64,000 nt of DNA. Origin: Lathyrus oleraceus (Eukaryota > Streptophyta > Magnoliopsida > Fabales > Fabaceae). How positions within the stretch are numbered: the stretch's first letter is position 1; each line of letters begins with the position of its first letter. The stretch spans positions 440,219,351 to 440,283,350 of the forward strand of contig NC_066580.1 in assembly GCF_024323335.1 (NCBI RefSeq), read 5' to 3'. Position numbers and translations under genes: made by a program. Positions 33,256-46,154 of the stretch are shown piece after piece. The notes under the pieces are model-generated. The model was not told the DNA's origin. It was given only the letters and a program-made list of their open reading frames with translations, and ran no database searches.

Positions 33256-34912
33256 CGATATGCTTAGATCTAAAGGGATGAATAGGTCACAAGTTAAAAA
33301 TTTAATAAAAAACTATTTTGAAAAATTTATGGCGCGCGAAAGTAACTCGTATCGAATCGTCTAACCGAACCGCTATCTAAAAACTCATATACACGTAATT
33401 GCAATCAACGTATGACAATGAACAAAAATTGATCAACAATCTATCAACCACAATCAATTGAATGCAATGCTAGAGGTGGAGACTATTCCCAATGATAAAT
33501 ACAAAAATTACTATTGAGACAAATTATCGAACATCTTGTGTGCAATCGATTTTGTTTGGAAATTTGTATGGTTTTTATGATATTCAAATTCAACCACAAT
33601 CTAAAGGACTGTGATCAATTCAATAAAATCTCTTTCAAAAGGTTATCAATTTTTTTTAGCCAAACGTAATAATCACATAATCGATGAATTCAATTGCAAT
33701 TGAAAAATTAGAGAGAGAGAGAGAGAGAGAGAGAGTACACAAGGATTTGTTTATGCAATTTCTCAATCGCTACGGGTATGTCTGCCCTCAATTCGAACTC
33801 GAATTGAGATAATAAAATTAACCTTACTTTGCAAAAGTATGTATACAAGAAAAATATAGCAATCTAACCCTACAAACCTCAAGTTTGATGTTGTTTCTGA
33901 CACTTTCTCTTCCCTTGATCAAAGCATGATCAAGTAACCCAACAATTCCAATTTGATCCACTGTCCCATGCTACTCCTTTGCAAGAACCTTTCGTTCTTC
34001 AAAACCTTCACTCGATCTGATCCAAAATTGTGAGTTATTGTAACTCAAGATTTACCAATATGATTTACCGTCTCACGCTACTCCTTTGCAAGAACCTCTC
34101 TTTCTCTAAAGCCTTCACTCGATCAAATCCAAATTACGTAACCTTTTCCAAAACCTTCAAATTCCAAATTGATCGTGAATGAAAATCCCAGTTCGATTTT
34201 CTTATTTGAAACCCTCAGAGATCTCAACCTAATTTATAATTCAATAAACATAAATTGGAGGTTATCAACCCTAATTCTAGATGGCACCCAAACAAAGAAT
34301 GATTATGTGTAGTTTTTTTGTGTATACATAGAATGAGTTGAAGATGATGAGAACTCTTTGAAATCCAAATTTCTTATAGGTTTACTCTAGAACCTTACTA
34401 GAAATGATGCATGTATGAAGTATTTATATGCATTCATGTTTTGAGACAAAAAGAATGCAAAAGATTTGAAAAAGTTATGAATTTTTGGAAAAATGTGTTG
34501 CATGTTTCGACCTATGTAAGTCATGTACCGGCTTGTTCGATGCATGTGTCGACCTGTATAGGTCATGCGTCGACCTGCATAGGTCATGTGTTGGCCTGTA
34601 GAGGCGGCACATCAAACAGAAGCTACAGGCTTTAAAAATGGGGTACATGTGCAGACCTAAAAACGGATGTCTCGACACATATGAAAATGTTTCTTCTATG
34701 TGTCGACCTAAAGCATGTGTGTGTCAACACATAGATTGTTTTTCCTGTAAATACTTGCTTTTGATGCATAAAACCTTTTCCAAATATTTTTATCTTTCCT
34801 AATGCTAAGATGCACGTCGAGACTCCGAGGATACCGTCCAATATACATAAACGCTAAAGTATCCTAGTTTTAACATCATACAAAATACATCTAACAGAAA
34901 GTTGCACTCACA
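33256..34912 (-). repeat. copia-1 3' LTR (about 1657 bp)
   Basis: Aligned to the right LTR at its left end (33259-33650 with 46158-46560) and at its right end (34850-34912 with 46615-46676). Its middle includes a GA microsatellite (33713-33735) and short direct repeats with TCGACCTGTATAGGTCATG (about 34500-34605). Exact ends are inferred from TG/CA and homology. Confidence 0.7.
34500..34605. repeat. ~24-bp subrepeats in the copia-1 LTR
   Basis: Four or five imperfect copies of a unit containing GTCGACCTG(T/C)ATAGGTCATG. The GTCGAC palindrome and the pairing of ACCTAT with ATAGGT give short inverted structures. Confidence 0.7.
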
Positions 34913-34925
34913 TACTCCCCAATTT
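34913..34925 (-). other. Polypurine tract of copia-1
   Basis: The minus strand reads AAATTGGGGAGTA immediately before the 3' LTR start at 34912. Confidence 0.55.
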
Positions 34926-35790
34926 TTATTAAGGCAAAACTTGAGACGGTGCGTTTCGTGTCTTCATGAAGGCTACCCTTGAATGTATGCATCATAAATT
35001 TATCTTACAGATGCTTCTCCCCCTTTGATAACATCAAAAAGAGACAAAGCAATCCATGAGAAGTATCTTATGTCACACATAGACCAATATAACACACATA
35101 GAAATTTGCAAAGATCATCATCAACACAACACTCACATAGAATGGTGTACATATTTAACAAGAATGCCTAAACATAAATAAAAGCATTTAAAGCAACAAT
35201 ATAACATGGTTGCCACAACTTATGCCAAATAACATATACAATAAACATGAAAGATGAATGATACAATGTAATCAAAAACTATTTAGTTACTACAAAAGCG
35301 ACGCGATTATGTGACATATACCTTTGTTGCTCCTAAATATTGCACACACATGTGCTCTAGCAAGGCGATATATAGATTTACCACCACTTAAACCAAAAAC
35401 AAATATATTATCATAAAAATGACACACTACAAGAATTTTGTTGATGTTATAATATGTTAAAACACATTTCATGCCTGAATATATAACAAGCTTAAACACC
35501 AAGAACATGTTTCAAGTATGAAAGAAAGATAGCACAAAGTCACTATAAGTATATAAATTGACATACATCAATTGAAATTTTTGAAAGTGAGCATTCATGA
35601 AATATTTCATACATCAAGTATATCAAGCATTTGGAACATAGATAACATGTAAAAGTAAAAGCTTACTTTCAATAAGGGGAAATGTAATAATATTTCCTTG
35701 CTTATGAATTGATGAAGGATGCACTCATATGTGATTGAACTTCCAAGGAAAGTTAGAGGAAAAGTATATAAAGTGCATGCAACAAATCAT
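34926..35790 (-). other. 3' untranslated region of copia-1
   Basis: Between the RNase H stop and the PPT; no ORF of note. The segment 35537-35785 is repeated in diverged form at 36806-37055 inside the pol region. Confidence 0.55.
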
Positions 35791-36770
35791 ATTTATGAAA
35801 GATTTGAGATATCAAGTATCCATAGTTCCCTTTGAATGTTGAAAAACGGTTCATTCGCAAGAGGTTTTGTAAATATATCTGCAAGTTGATTTTTTCTATC
35901 AACATGGTCAAATACGATATCTCCTTTTTCAACATGGTCACGTAGAAAGTGGTGACATATCTCAATATTCATAGTGTGAGAGTGTAACATCAGCTTTTTG
36001 CTTAGATTAATAGCACCAGTGTTGTCACACATAATAGGAATATGTTATACTTTAATATCAAAATCAAGTATTTGTTGTTTAAGCCACAAAATTTGAGTAC
36101 AACAATTACCAGCTGCTACGTATTCTGTCTCGGCAGTTTACAAAGCAACGGAAACTCGTTTCTTACTATGCTAACTTACTAAGGAGTTTGAAAACATGTG
36201 GCAAGTTCCACTAGTAATCTTCTTATCTGATTTGCAATCAGAAAAATCAGAATCGGTATAACCAACCAAATTATAATCGCTTTCCTTGGAATACCAAATC
36301 CCATACTTAGATATACCACGAAGGTATCTAAGAATGCATTTTATGGTTTTTAAATGTGATTCCTTAGGAGTCGATTGATAACAAGCGTACATACACACTC
36401 TAAACATACTGTTTGGCCTAGATGCGGTAAGATATAGAAGAGAGCCATTCATACCTCTATACTTCTTGACATCAACATCCTTACAATTTTCATTCTTTTC
36501 CAAGTTTCCATTTGTGGGCATTGGAGTTTCAATTGATTTTGCATCTTCCATACCAAATCTCTTTAGCAAGTCGTTGCAATATTTTGTTTGACACATGAAT
36601 GTCCCTTTGTTGAGTTGCTTGATTTAAGGACCAAGGAAGTAATTCAACTCCACCATGAGACTCATCTTAAACTCACCCTACATAAGCTTATAAAATTTCT
36701 TGACAAGTTATATGTTAGTGGAACCAAGAATGATATCATTGACATAAACTTTAACTCTTTATCATAAAAT
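35790..36770 (-). pseudogene. copia-1 reverse transcriptase C-terminus and RNase H
   Basis: Begins at the catalytic box, here read as VYVND instead of the usual YVDD (about 36748-36765). It continues through LLKRFGMEDAKSIETPMP (about 36530-36570), the RNase H start VGYTDSDFSDCKSDKK (about 36220-36265) and the C-terminal LADIFTKPLANEPF (about 35845-35890). Stops and frameshifts break it, and the N-terminal half of RT is absent, replaced by the duplicated segment 36806-37055. Confidence 0.8.
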
Positions 36771-36805
36771 TTTAAAAGTATAAAATACATGTGAAGATAT
36801 TAAGA

Positions 36806-37055
36806 TGAGGTCACTAAAGATATGTAAATTGAAACACACCATGTTTATCAATTGAAATATTTGGATATGAACACTCATAAAATGTATCATACACTAAGTA
36901 TACCATATACCTTTGAAAAATAAACAAGTAAAAGAAAGAACTTACTTACAAAGCGAAAATTGAAACGATAATACCTCACTGTATGAATGACGGAGGATAC
37001 ACTTGCATTCCACAAGGAACTATCGAATGAAAGTTGGAATAAATACAAAACATGC
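36806..37055 (-). repeat. Duplicated copia 3'-UTR segment inside pol
   Basis: About 250 bp resembling 35537-35785 in the same orientation, with many point differences and small gaps. It sits where the first half of RT should be, so it marks a rearrangement junction. Confidence 0.65.
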
Positions 37056-38280
37056 CACAAAATCTTTTGACATAAAATGTTCTTACCATTCTTCACTTTG
37101 CAAAAGTACCCGAAAGTGTGATTAATAATGTATCCAAGAAGGTTATTGACTTGATGATCATCCTTTATGATTTAAATTTCGTTCTTGTTCAAATCATGAT
37201 AGTTATCTTGCTCCTCATCGGGTTTCATCAACTTAGATCGATCAATCCCTTATTCGATGTACTTGAGTATGTCTTATTGAAGATACACCTACATCATGAC
37301 ACAAAAGACCTTTTCCGAGTTTCTCAGATATGAAACATTAATAGTAATCAAGACACTTTTACCAATTAAAATAACACTAGATGTTGACCTCCTTGGTAAC
37401 ACAACCCTTCTTCTTTTCCACAAAGTCAAAAAAATAAGGAGATGTCATATGTATCATGTCTTGAGCATCCACAAACGATATGACATACTCTCTTCATAGA
37501 GCCAGGACATTTATCCTACAAGATCAATAAAAAGTACTAGGTACCAAATCTTCATTGGGTCCTTGAGGATTAGTGAAACCTTGGTTGCATTTGGGCAACC
37601 ATTGAAAAGCACCTTTAGGAACAAAGAGTCTCTTAAACTTGCATTTTTCAATAGTGTGACCTTTCACAAGAATAATAACAATATAAGTTGTGAGAAAATA
37701 TGCTTTTACTATTTGAACCATTTTCAACAAAGCTATACCTTCTATAAGGATTATGAGAAGACATCTTATATTTAGAAGTATCAATAGCAAGTGTTACCTT
37801 TGGTTGTAATGCCTTATCCAACTTAGCTTGAAAAGTATTTACCTCTTTTTCCAAATATGACAAGTTTTAAAACCAAATCATGAAGGTTTTTCATCCCCAT
37901 TCTTATCTTTTAAAATATATATCATAGATTTCTTAATAGATTTCATATTATTTTTGGTTTCCAAAACTTTAGCTTCCAAGTGTCAAAAGATTCTTTTGTT
38001 TGAAGCTAACTTTTTAAAATCGTCTACGGTTTGCCTATGTAGATTTTCAAAAGCGTTTGTAATTGAGAATAAGATAATTCAATATTATATTCAGGCTTAG
38101 AAGGACTTACACTCTTCTTCTTATTTTTGTTTTCCATGTAGAAAATCTTGGTCGATTCGACACTTGAACTTAAGATTTCATCACTTGAAGAACCATTTTC
38201 ACTCTCCCAAGCAACATAGGCTCTTCTAGACTTGCTAGACTTCTTGTGATGGCCTTTGTCTTTGTCTTTATTGATCATAG
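37056..38280 (-). pseudogene. copia-1 gag C-terminus and protease remnant
   Basis: Directly left of the 1.4-kb solo LTR the gag frame resumes with a Lys/Ser-rich stretch (KKSSKSRRAYVAWESE, about 38200-38250). Later pieces show GHTIEKCKFKR (about 37630-37665), FQWLPKCNQGFTNPQGPNED and a decayed protease site with CGCSRH (about 37450-37470). Frames are repeatedly broken. Integrase is missing from here to 37056. Confidence 0.65.
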
Positions 38281-38530
38281 TGAAGGAAAATTGTGATCCA
38301 AAATGCAACAGAAACTACAAACTTTCCTTTAGTGATCCTTACGAATGAGCATGATCAGTGATAGAAATTGTTACCTCTTGTGGAGATTAAAACCTTTGAT
38401 GCAGGTCTTAGGAGTGACCACGAGCGTTGAATGGTGACAACGCCTCTACTCAGTCCACACGAACGGATTCCTTCAGTCTCAGTGTTAGCTGCTACGAATG
38501 AAGGCTTTTAATGTGTGTGTGTGTGTGTGC

Positions 38531-38602
<72 letters not shown>

Positions 38603-39705
38603 AACGAAATTTCATCAAGTGAAATGCTTCTGCACAAGGGTTCTATTTATAGAACCACTTGTGTGGGATGCAAGCTAAAAAGCCCACTTAAGTGTATGTG
38701 GGCCATATCTTATGGTATACCGAAAATCACTTAAGTGTGTGGTACCTTACCGCATTTCGTATTCTACTTAAGTGTGTCGTATCTTACGATGTTCTACAAT
38801 TTACTTAAGTGCATTGTACCTTACGGTGATCCTTATTTACTCTGTCTCTCATCAATTTGTCCTTTTGTGTGTGACCCTGTAGATTTTCACAATATTGACA
38901 ATTATATTAAACCACGTATTTAATATAATAAATAGTAAGCGATATCTAGCAACACATCACTGCTACCCAAGACACGAAAATGTCATGTGGTCTGACAACT
39001 CCATTTTTGTGATAATACTTGTGTGTATAATTACCTTTTTTGCCCTTATTTCTATGTTGAACACAAGGCATAGACCGTGTCATCCTTGTCTAGTTCAATA
39101 TTGGACCCTTAGACATTTATCTTGTTATGCAGGATGGGCAAATTCCATCTAGGTCACTCATGTCCCTCAGCATGCTTCGTGGAGCACCCATCAATTGTCT
39201 TTATGGTCATCCGATTACGGATAATGTTTGATCAGCAATAAAGCACTTGACTCTACATCTAGGGTGAATAATGGTTTCAGGTCAAAGGGTGGTATACACC
39301 ACTATCACCATGAGAATAACTTATGAAACTTTGCATAACATTCTATGCAGTATTCTCATAGCGGGTCAATCCAGTATAAATATTACTCCTAACATTCATA
39401 CATATGTTTAAGACTTGATAACTCCTTATCCATGATCCATTAGATATGATCATCAGTCTAAATACATAATAGTCTTAATGCTTTAATGTTATCCCACTTC
39501 ACAATAAAGCTCGACTATGGATACTTTAAGAAGAGTGTCCTTATGTTTAATAGGATCTCATGATTAAGTCACACTTGATACATTAAACAGACCAGCTATT
39601 CTAGGGGCTTTATTAAACAAACATAATAAAGAAAAAGTCTTTTATTATTAATAAATAATTTGATACAAGTACTAAAAGTATTGGCCTCTAGGGCTTACAC
39701 CAACA
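38281..39705 (-). repeat. Solo copia-type LTR (1425 bp) inserted in copia-1 gag
   Basis: The minus strand begins TGTTGGTGTAAGCCCTAGAG at 39705 and ends TTTCCTTCA at 38281. Flanks are CATAG (38276-38280) and CATAT (39706-39710), 4 of 5 matching. The gag reading frame continues from one side to the other if the insert is ignored. It contains a TG-type microsatellite (about 38513-38573) and a GA run (38579-38602). No internal domain or second LTR is attached, so it is a solo LTR. Confidence 0.8.
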
Positions 39706-39710
39706 CATAT

Positions 39711-40334
39711 GACACTCCGGCCTATAATGACCGACTTTTCCATAATTGTAGCATGAACTTCTAATCTTACCCTTCTTATTCTCATCTTCCTTTAAGGAGT
39801 TAGATAACCTTCTAGATTTGTCAGAGTGCTTAACTCCATGTTTCCACATGTATAAATTATACCTTTTGATGAACAATTGCATATCTTCTTCATCAGAATT
39901 ATTGTCGTCTCTTGTTTCATAATCAATTTGCTTATTGTTTAAGTACTTTAAGCTTGAAGTGTTTAGATAAATAGACTTATTCTCTATCTCCTTGTCTTTA
40001 CCTTTGTCCTTCTTTACCTTCTTATCATGCTCTTTTTCATGTTTCTCCAAGCAAGTGAGTTCTTGTTCATGTTCTTCTAGCTTTCCAAATAAAGTTGTGA
40101 GATCAAGTATTTTAAGATCATTCACTTATTTGAATGCGGTGACCTTGGGTTTTCCATTCCCTATTAAGACACCTCAAAATTTTATTACTATCAATATAAT
40201 GGGAAATAGGCTTACATAGAGCATTCAATCGATTTATAAGATGTGTGAACCTCTGTTGCATGTCGCCAATGGTTTCACCATGCTTCATGTAAAATAGTTC
40301 AAACTCTTGATTCAAGGTATTGATCCTAGCTTGT
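39711..40334 (-). pseudogene. copia-1 gag, central part with zinc knuckle
   Basis: Between the two solo LTRs. It reads gag core (FYMKHGETIGDMQQRFTHL near 40240-40300), a Lys/Glu-rich stretch, and a nucleic-acid-binding knuckle CYNYGKVGHYRPEC (39715-39760). There the second Cys of the usual CX2C is Tyr. One frame change separates the two halves near 40118-40125. Confidence 0.8.
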
Positions 40335-43300
40335 TGTAGCACCTCAAATTTGCACCCATCATTGTACATGCATTCTCATATTAGGTCATAGCATATCATG
40401 GTCCACTGCATAGCATTGCATTGCCCCATTTGCCTCAAGTGCAAGCCAATCAAGAAATTAGGTCAAACTGATCAGGAGATCAGTCAACCAATCAAGCAAG
40501 GTTGTTTCTCAAGGAGCCAAGGCCCTAGGGTTTGTCCAACAAGTTCACATGACCTGGAGGTCCATTTGAAGTGTTTAGGTCAAGGGTTGGATGTTCAGAA
40601 GCCATCAGTTCATGCACAGACAGTCAGAAAACCTAGAAAGTCAAAGTTGGTCAACTGTGGTTGATTTTATGGTTTTGATGGATGGAAATGGTTTGAGAGA
40701 GCTTATTCATGTCCCAATAGGCCTCATATATCATGGCAATCAACATCATTGAAGAATTTGAAGCCAATCAAAAAATTTCCAAAAATAGAAACTGGACCTG
40801 TAATTTTAACTGCTAAAAATGGAAACTTCTTGATCCTAAACTTACATCATGATACAAGCTTCAAATGAATTTTTGCCCAACATGAAAGTTGAAGATCTTG
40901 TTCTCCCATTTCCAAAAAAGCCAAGAACTCCCAATTCCCATGCATGGTTGTCAAGATATGATCAAATCATTTTCACAAAATCTTGAACTTCAAAGGGCCA
41001 TATCTCTCAAACCATTTGGCCAATTTTGGTGGGGTTTTTTTCCTACAAACCACATTTCATCTCCTCTTTCCAAAAATATAAATTTCATACACCAAAACCT
41101 TGCCAATCAAAATGGCATTTTTTGACTTGTCTCATTTAAATTCAAGTGTGGACCAAAGGTTGACTTTTTGAATTAAGTGTTTTCAGCACATTTGGCCAAT
41201 TGGGATTCATTTAAGATGGTATTTGAAATTTGCCTAGGCCCAATTCGAGCAGCATACCACTATCATACCACCTCCATATGCATTTTTGGTCAAAATTAGC
41301 AATTGTGCAAGTTGGTTCATTTAAGCTAATCTTGTTTAGCACTTCCATTACCAACCTTAAACAGATGATATAAATTACATTTTCTGTCATTTTGAAGCAA
41401 CCCTAGCAGCCATTACATACAGATTTTCTTCATTCTCTCAAATTGCATTTTGCTTGCATTTCAAAAAATCTGCCAAATCCTCCAAAGGCCACGATTTGGA
41501 CTTTGTTATTTCACCATCCAAACATCCTTGTGAACACTTGGCAACCATCATTCTCCAGCTGGAAGCTCACTTGCTCGACTGTTCTTCCAACACCATTTCC
41601 ATGGCAGCTCAAGTTTTGGACATTTGCAAGCATCAATGAGCTGAGTTTCTTCAAGCATTCATCATTTCCAATCATAGCCTTCATCTGTTTGGAACATTCA
41701 TGGCCAAAGGAGCACTGAATCACCACTGAGTTTCATTTTTGGTAAATTTTCGAATCCTTTGTTTCTCAAATCTTTGCCATGCTTAGTGTAGGTCTTGGTA
41801 TGCTGAATCCAATGCACTTTGTCTCATGTAATTTGGTTAAGTATTGTGCAAGAAATCTGAAAATTAAGATTGATGTTCATTTGAACTTTTGCTCGATTCT
41901 CTTTCATTAGCTTGTTTCCATGAAAATAATGCTTGGATTTGTCATGTGTGTGCTCTAACGGTTCTATTGGTATGCTATTTGATCATTTCTGGAAATGTTT
42001 GTTCATGAGCAAGTTTTGGTGTTGAATGTTCTTTGGTTCGATTCATGATGCACAACATGCTTTAATGAAAATTGATGATAGATTGTTGTTTGCCATGCCA
42101 TGCTGAACGTTTCTATGTATTTAATTTTGAATTCTGGGAATTTTTTCTAAAATTCGATTTGGAAGTGATGAGTGTTCATGATGCTGCCCAGAAACCCTAG
42201 CCATGCCCAGTTTCTGTTTATGTTTCACGTATCATTCACTGTTCCATTGGAACTGGCCAATGGGAACATTTCCCTGGCCGTGAGCAAAACGCGGCGTTTT
42301 GCTAAATGAAGGACCTAATTACCAACGTGCCATTCTCCATTAATTATTCAATTTAATTCATTTTAATTTCACAATATTATTTCACTTTGATCATCCATTT
42401 TGCAAAATTCATAATTCGTTCATTTTAATTCCAAATTCAGTGGGAATTTTTGCATCATGTCCTGTTTGATGTCTATTATTTTATCATGTTTTTTATTGAT
42501 TTTTTGGATGGCTGGATTTTAAATGGCCTTAGGGTTTGTATAATGTGACCAATTTTTACACCTTTTGCCAATTCTTTTGTGAAATGATGAGGATGTATCC
42601 AATGATTCTGAAAATTTTTGTGGTTATTCTACACTCATTCATGCTTATTTTGGTGTAAATATCATGATTTTATCATATGTGGTTTGTGTGTTATGAATTT
42701 TTGAAGTAGGGTGTGACAACTTGTGTCACACCATGGATGTGCAAATTCATGAATTTTGTTGACATGCTTCCTGGCCTCCAATTGACCCCAAATTTTGCAT
42801 GATCCCTCTCTCATATGTCTAGTTTGTGTGTGAATTTTCTTGGATTTAGTTATGCCATTTCCTATTTGTTTGAGATTTTTCTTCCCTGCCTAGTCAAATG
42901 TTGACTTTGTGTGACACATCTTGCCATTCCATTTGGGAAATTCTCATATCTTATTGTATGATCATGAAATTTTGCATGTGCATACTAGACATCTTGAGCT
43001 TTGCATTGGTGTTAATCCCATTCATTTCTCATCTGTTTTCATTTAGTTATGATTTTTTTGAAGTTGGTACATGTTTGTTTGACTTCTTTGTGCTTACTTG
43101 AATTGATTGTGACTTTCTGATTTTAATTGACCATCTTCCCATGATCCAGTTGAGCTGAAATTTCATATGCATGTCATGTTATGGATTTTGATTGAGCATG
43201 AATTATTTGATGATTTTTGAAAATGTTTGAGTTGACTTTTGATGCAAGTCATTCTGTTGACTTCTTTGAGCTTCTGTTTGCAATACTTTGACTTCTTTTG

Positions 43301-45735
43301 CTCATGAATTGATGATGATGCATGATGTGAATATGGATCCAATTGGAAATGCTTCTTGATTGATTGTATTTGATTTTGATTGAATATGGTTTGCTGTTTT
43401 GACTTTTTCATTCTCTTTTGACCCTAGGCTTGCCCTAGTGGTCCAGTCACTCACTCTTGAGCTTGTGTTTTCAGGTTGAACACCCAATGACCAATGAGAT
43501 CAATTTCTTTGGATCTGAGTTTGATTATTCATCATGAGCTAACCTTTGTTTTGTAGGTGGTATGACTCATTTGATTTGAGTCTTGTGCTTTGCACATTGG
43601 TCCCTCTATGTTGACTATTGTTTACTAATGCCTTTTGCTTTTAACTATTGAACTGTTTACTGATTAGTTTGACTATTTCAGGTACCCTTAGTTGCTTAAG
43701 TTCTTTGAACTTGCTTTGCTTTGCTATTTAGCAACTTGCTTGAGGTATATTTCCTTTTTCTTCATGTAGTCTGGAAGACCTGGCCTGTTACTTGGCCAGG
43801 CAACTGTCTGAAGTCCTCCTTAAGAGGCAATGTTTGTGTATGTTTAATTTGTCCTTGTACAGAGTCAAAGACCTCCTAAGTGAAGAGGCAATTGGCAGAA
43901 CCAAGGGATAAGCAACCTATCCCCTGCTATTCAGTGTGTCTTCTGTTTTGCTCACACCACTGTGTTGATGCATTTCAGATAAAAACCCAAGATCTTGTGC
44001 AATTGCACAGTTGAGTCAGTATCAAATGTGTAGAAGGGTTCCCACTTTCTGAACCCACACATTCTTGTCAAATGCTCTCCCTGGCCAGGGATAGAAGCAA
44101 TGAGGCACACCCCTCATCTTCTTTCATCTGCTTCACCTTAGCCCCTCAATGGCAAGGTTAAGAGCAACACTCACCCCATTCCAGAGGTTTGTTTGTTGAG
44201 GTTGATGTGACCCCTCGACTAAAACCTAACCCATGTTTGAGCCCCCTTTGTTGGTGTGTTTACCTTATGCTGAATGTGTTTGTGTGTGCTTATGTGGTGT
44301 GATCATATCCCCTAGGTTGTTAGACTCCGCGTAGTCTCGTTTGCATGTCAATTAAGGTAGCACGGTTCCTTCGTCTAGGACTTCCTTTCTTGCTTGCGCT
44401 TTTTAAAACACAAACAAACATCATCCCCTCTTAAGGACACGTTAACTCCTTCTACTACAGGTGAGTAAGTCTCCAAAGGTCGAGCATCAGGTAGATTGTG
44501 CAGTGACGTTGTCCACTTAAAAAACACAAACCAACAGTAATAGTTTAGCCGAACTACGGCAACTCTGATTCTCATGTCCAGATGAGATACGTAGGCACGA
44601 GATGCGATGTCTTGTCGAGTTTGACTAACAACTAACACTAATTCTTTTCTCTCGCCCTCGTTGCGATCGAGACCTCCCCTTTCTCTTGCCCTAGTTGCAA
44701 TCGAGACCCTTGCTTCCTGTGCAAGTTAGGTTGTGTGTGGCTTGCTTCCTGTGCAAGTCATGATTAGGATAGGCTTGCTTCCTGTGCAAGTTAGCTAGAA
44801 ACCTTAACTTAGGGACGACTTTGCATGACAACATCTAGGCTCGAGTCGTAGTCTCCCTAGTGTTGTGTCTCCCTCTGTTATCTGGTTAGGCTAGTCCTTT
44901 TTCCCTGCGTAGGGGAACTACATCGCCCTGATCTTCATACCAAATGAAGTATGTAGGCAGGAGATTGAGCTGATCTCTTCGGGCGCTCTTTTTCTTTTTT
45001 GTGTGTGTTGTTTGACAGTTGCTAGGCTCGAGTGCCTGACTCCTTAGCAATTTGTTGTCTGTTTGTTTGTGTGTGTTGCTTGACAGTTATAGGCTCGAGT
45101 CCCCGACTCCCTATTAACTCGTTGTGTTGTTGTGTGCTTGGAAGCTGATGTAAGACCATCGAGTGGCATTCGGGTTCCAGTGTGTGTGTGTTTTGGTTCG
45201 GATGCTGATGTAAGTCCAGTGATTGGCATTCAGGCTCCGCGTTTGCCTCTGCCTGTGTTTGTTTGTGTGCATGTCAGCCGAGCTACGAATGCTCTGATTC
45301 TTCTTTCGTCCAAGAAGATACGTATGCATAGGATGCGATATCCTAGCGAGCATGTGTCGTTTCCCCAGTCCGAACTACTTCGACTCTGATGTCTATGCCT
45401 GATAGACTAAGTAGGCCCAGGATACGATATCCTGCCGAGTCAGTTTCAGTCAGTTTCTTTTGTCTCTTTCAGCCAGTGTGTGTGTGTTTGAGCAGTGTTT
45501 AGCAACCATTTTTCCTTCCTATTTTGCGTGGATCCCGTAGAGTACTACGGATGCGTAGGGGTGCTAATACCTTCCCTTCGCATAACCGACTCCCGAACCC
45601 ATTCTCTTTGGTCGCGAGACCATGTTCTTTCCTAGGTTTACTTCGAGCGTTTCCTTTCCCTCTTTTGGGATAAATAACGCACGGTGGCGGCTCTGTTGTT
45701 CTTGTTTTCCCGCCGGTTTTTCGCGTAATGCGACA
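40335..45735 (+). repeat. Solo Ogre-type LTR (5401 bp) with perfect 5-bp target duplication
   Basis: Starts TGTAGCACCTCAAATTTGCA at 40335 and ends CGTAATGCGACA at 45735. It is flanked on both sides by CTTGT (40330-40334, 45736-45740). It interrupts copia-1 gag, which continues on either side. No PBS follows and no second LTR is present, so it arose by LTR-LTR recombination. It belongs to the same family as LTR B1/B2 and the LTR at 61093. It carries the GGGGTGCTAATACCTTCCC motif at about 45557-45575 and TGGCGGCTCTGTTG (45685-45698), close to the Ogre PBS. Confidence 0.93.
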
Positions 45736-45740
45736 CTTGT

Positions 45741-46093
45741 TTAATTTCATTAGTTCCCTCGTGGGAAACTTCTAATGCGTTCCACATAGCTTTAGCGGTT
45801 TCACAATGCGAGACACGATAATATTTATCAACACCGTGTACGGATATAAGAATATTATGTGCCTTCCGATCATGTGACCGTGATTTCTTATCATTATCAT
45901 TCCATTGATCTTCTGATTTTGGTATGAGGACGCCTCCACCATTGGTCATTGTAATTTGATTAGGACCATTGATTATAACTTCTCACTTATTGACCGAGTC
46001 GATATGGATACGCATACAAGCTTTCCAATAGCCATAATTTTCACCAGTGAAAATCGATGCTCTATTGAAAGTCCCTTTAGGTTCGGCCGCCAT
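45741..46093 (-). pseudogene. copia-1 gag N-terminus
   Basis: Starts at ATG 46093 (MAAEPKGTFNRASIF), about 40 bp after the PBS. One in-frame TGA near 46000 interrupts it. It continues through HGVDKYYRVSHCETAKAMW to SHEGTNEIKQ, where the 5.4-kb solo LTR cuts the frame. Confidence 0.8.
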
Positions 46094-46131
46094 TTTATAA
46101 TAAGCAAATATTAAAGCATGGAATTAACCGG

Positions 46132-46144
46132 AGCTCATAATACC
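46132..46144 (-). other. Degenerate tRNA-Met primer binding site of copia-1
   Basis: The minus strand reads TGGTATTATGAGC, close to the initiator-tRNA-Met complement TGGTATCAGAGC. It lies next to the right LTR, with 10 bases between. Confidence 0.6.
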
Positions 46145-46154
46145 ACTTTTTATA

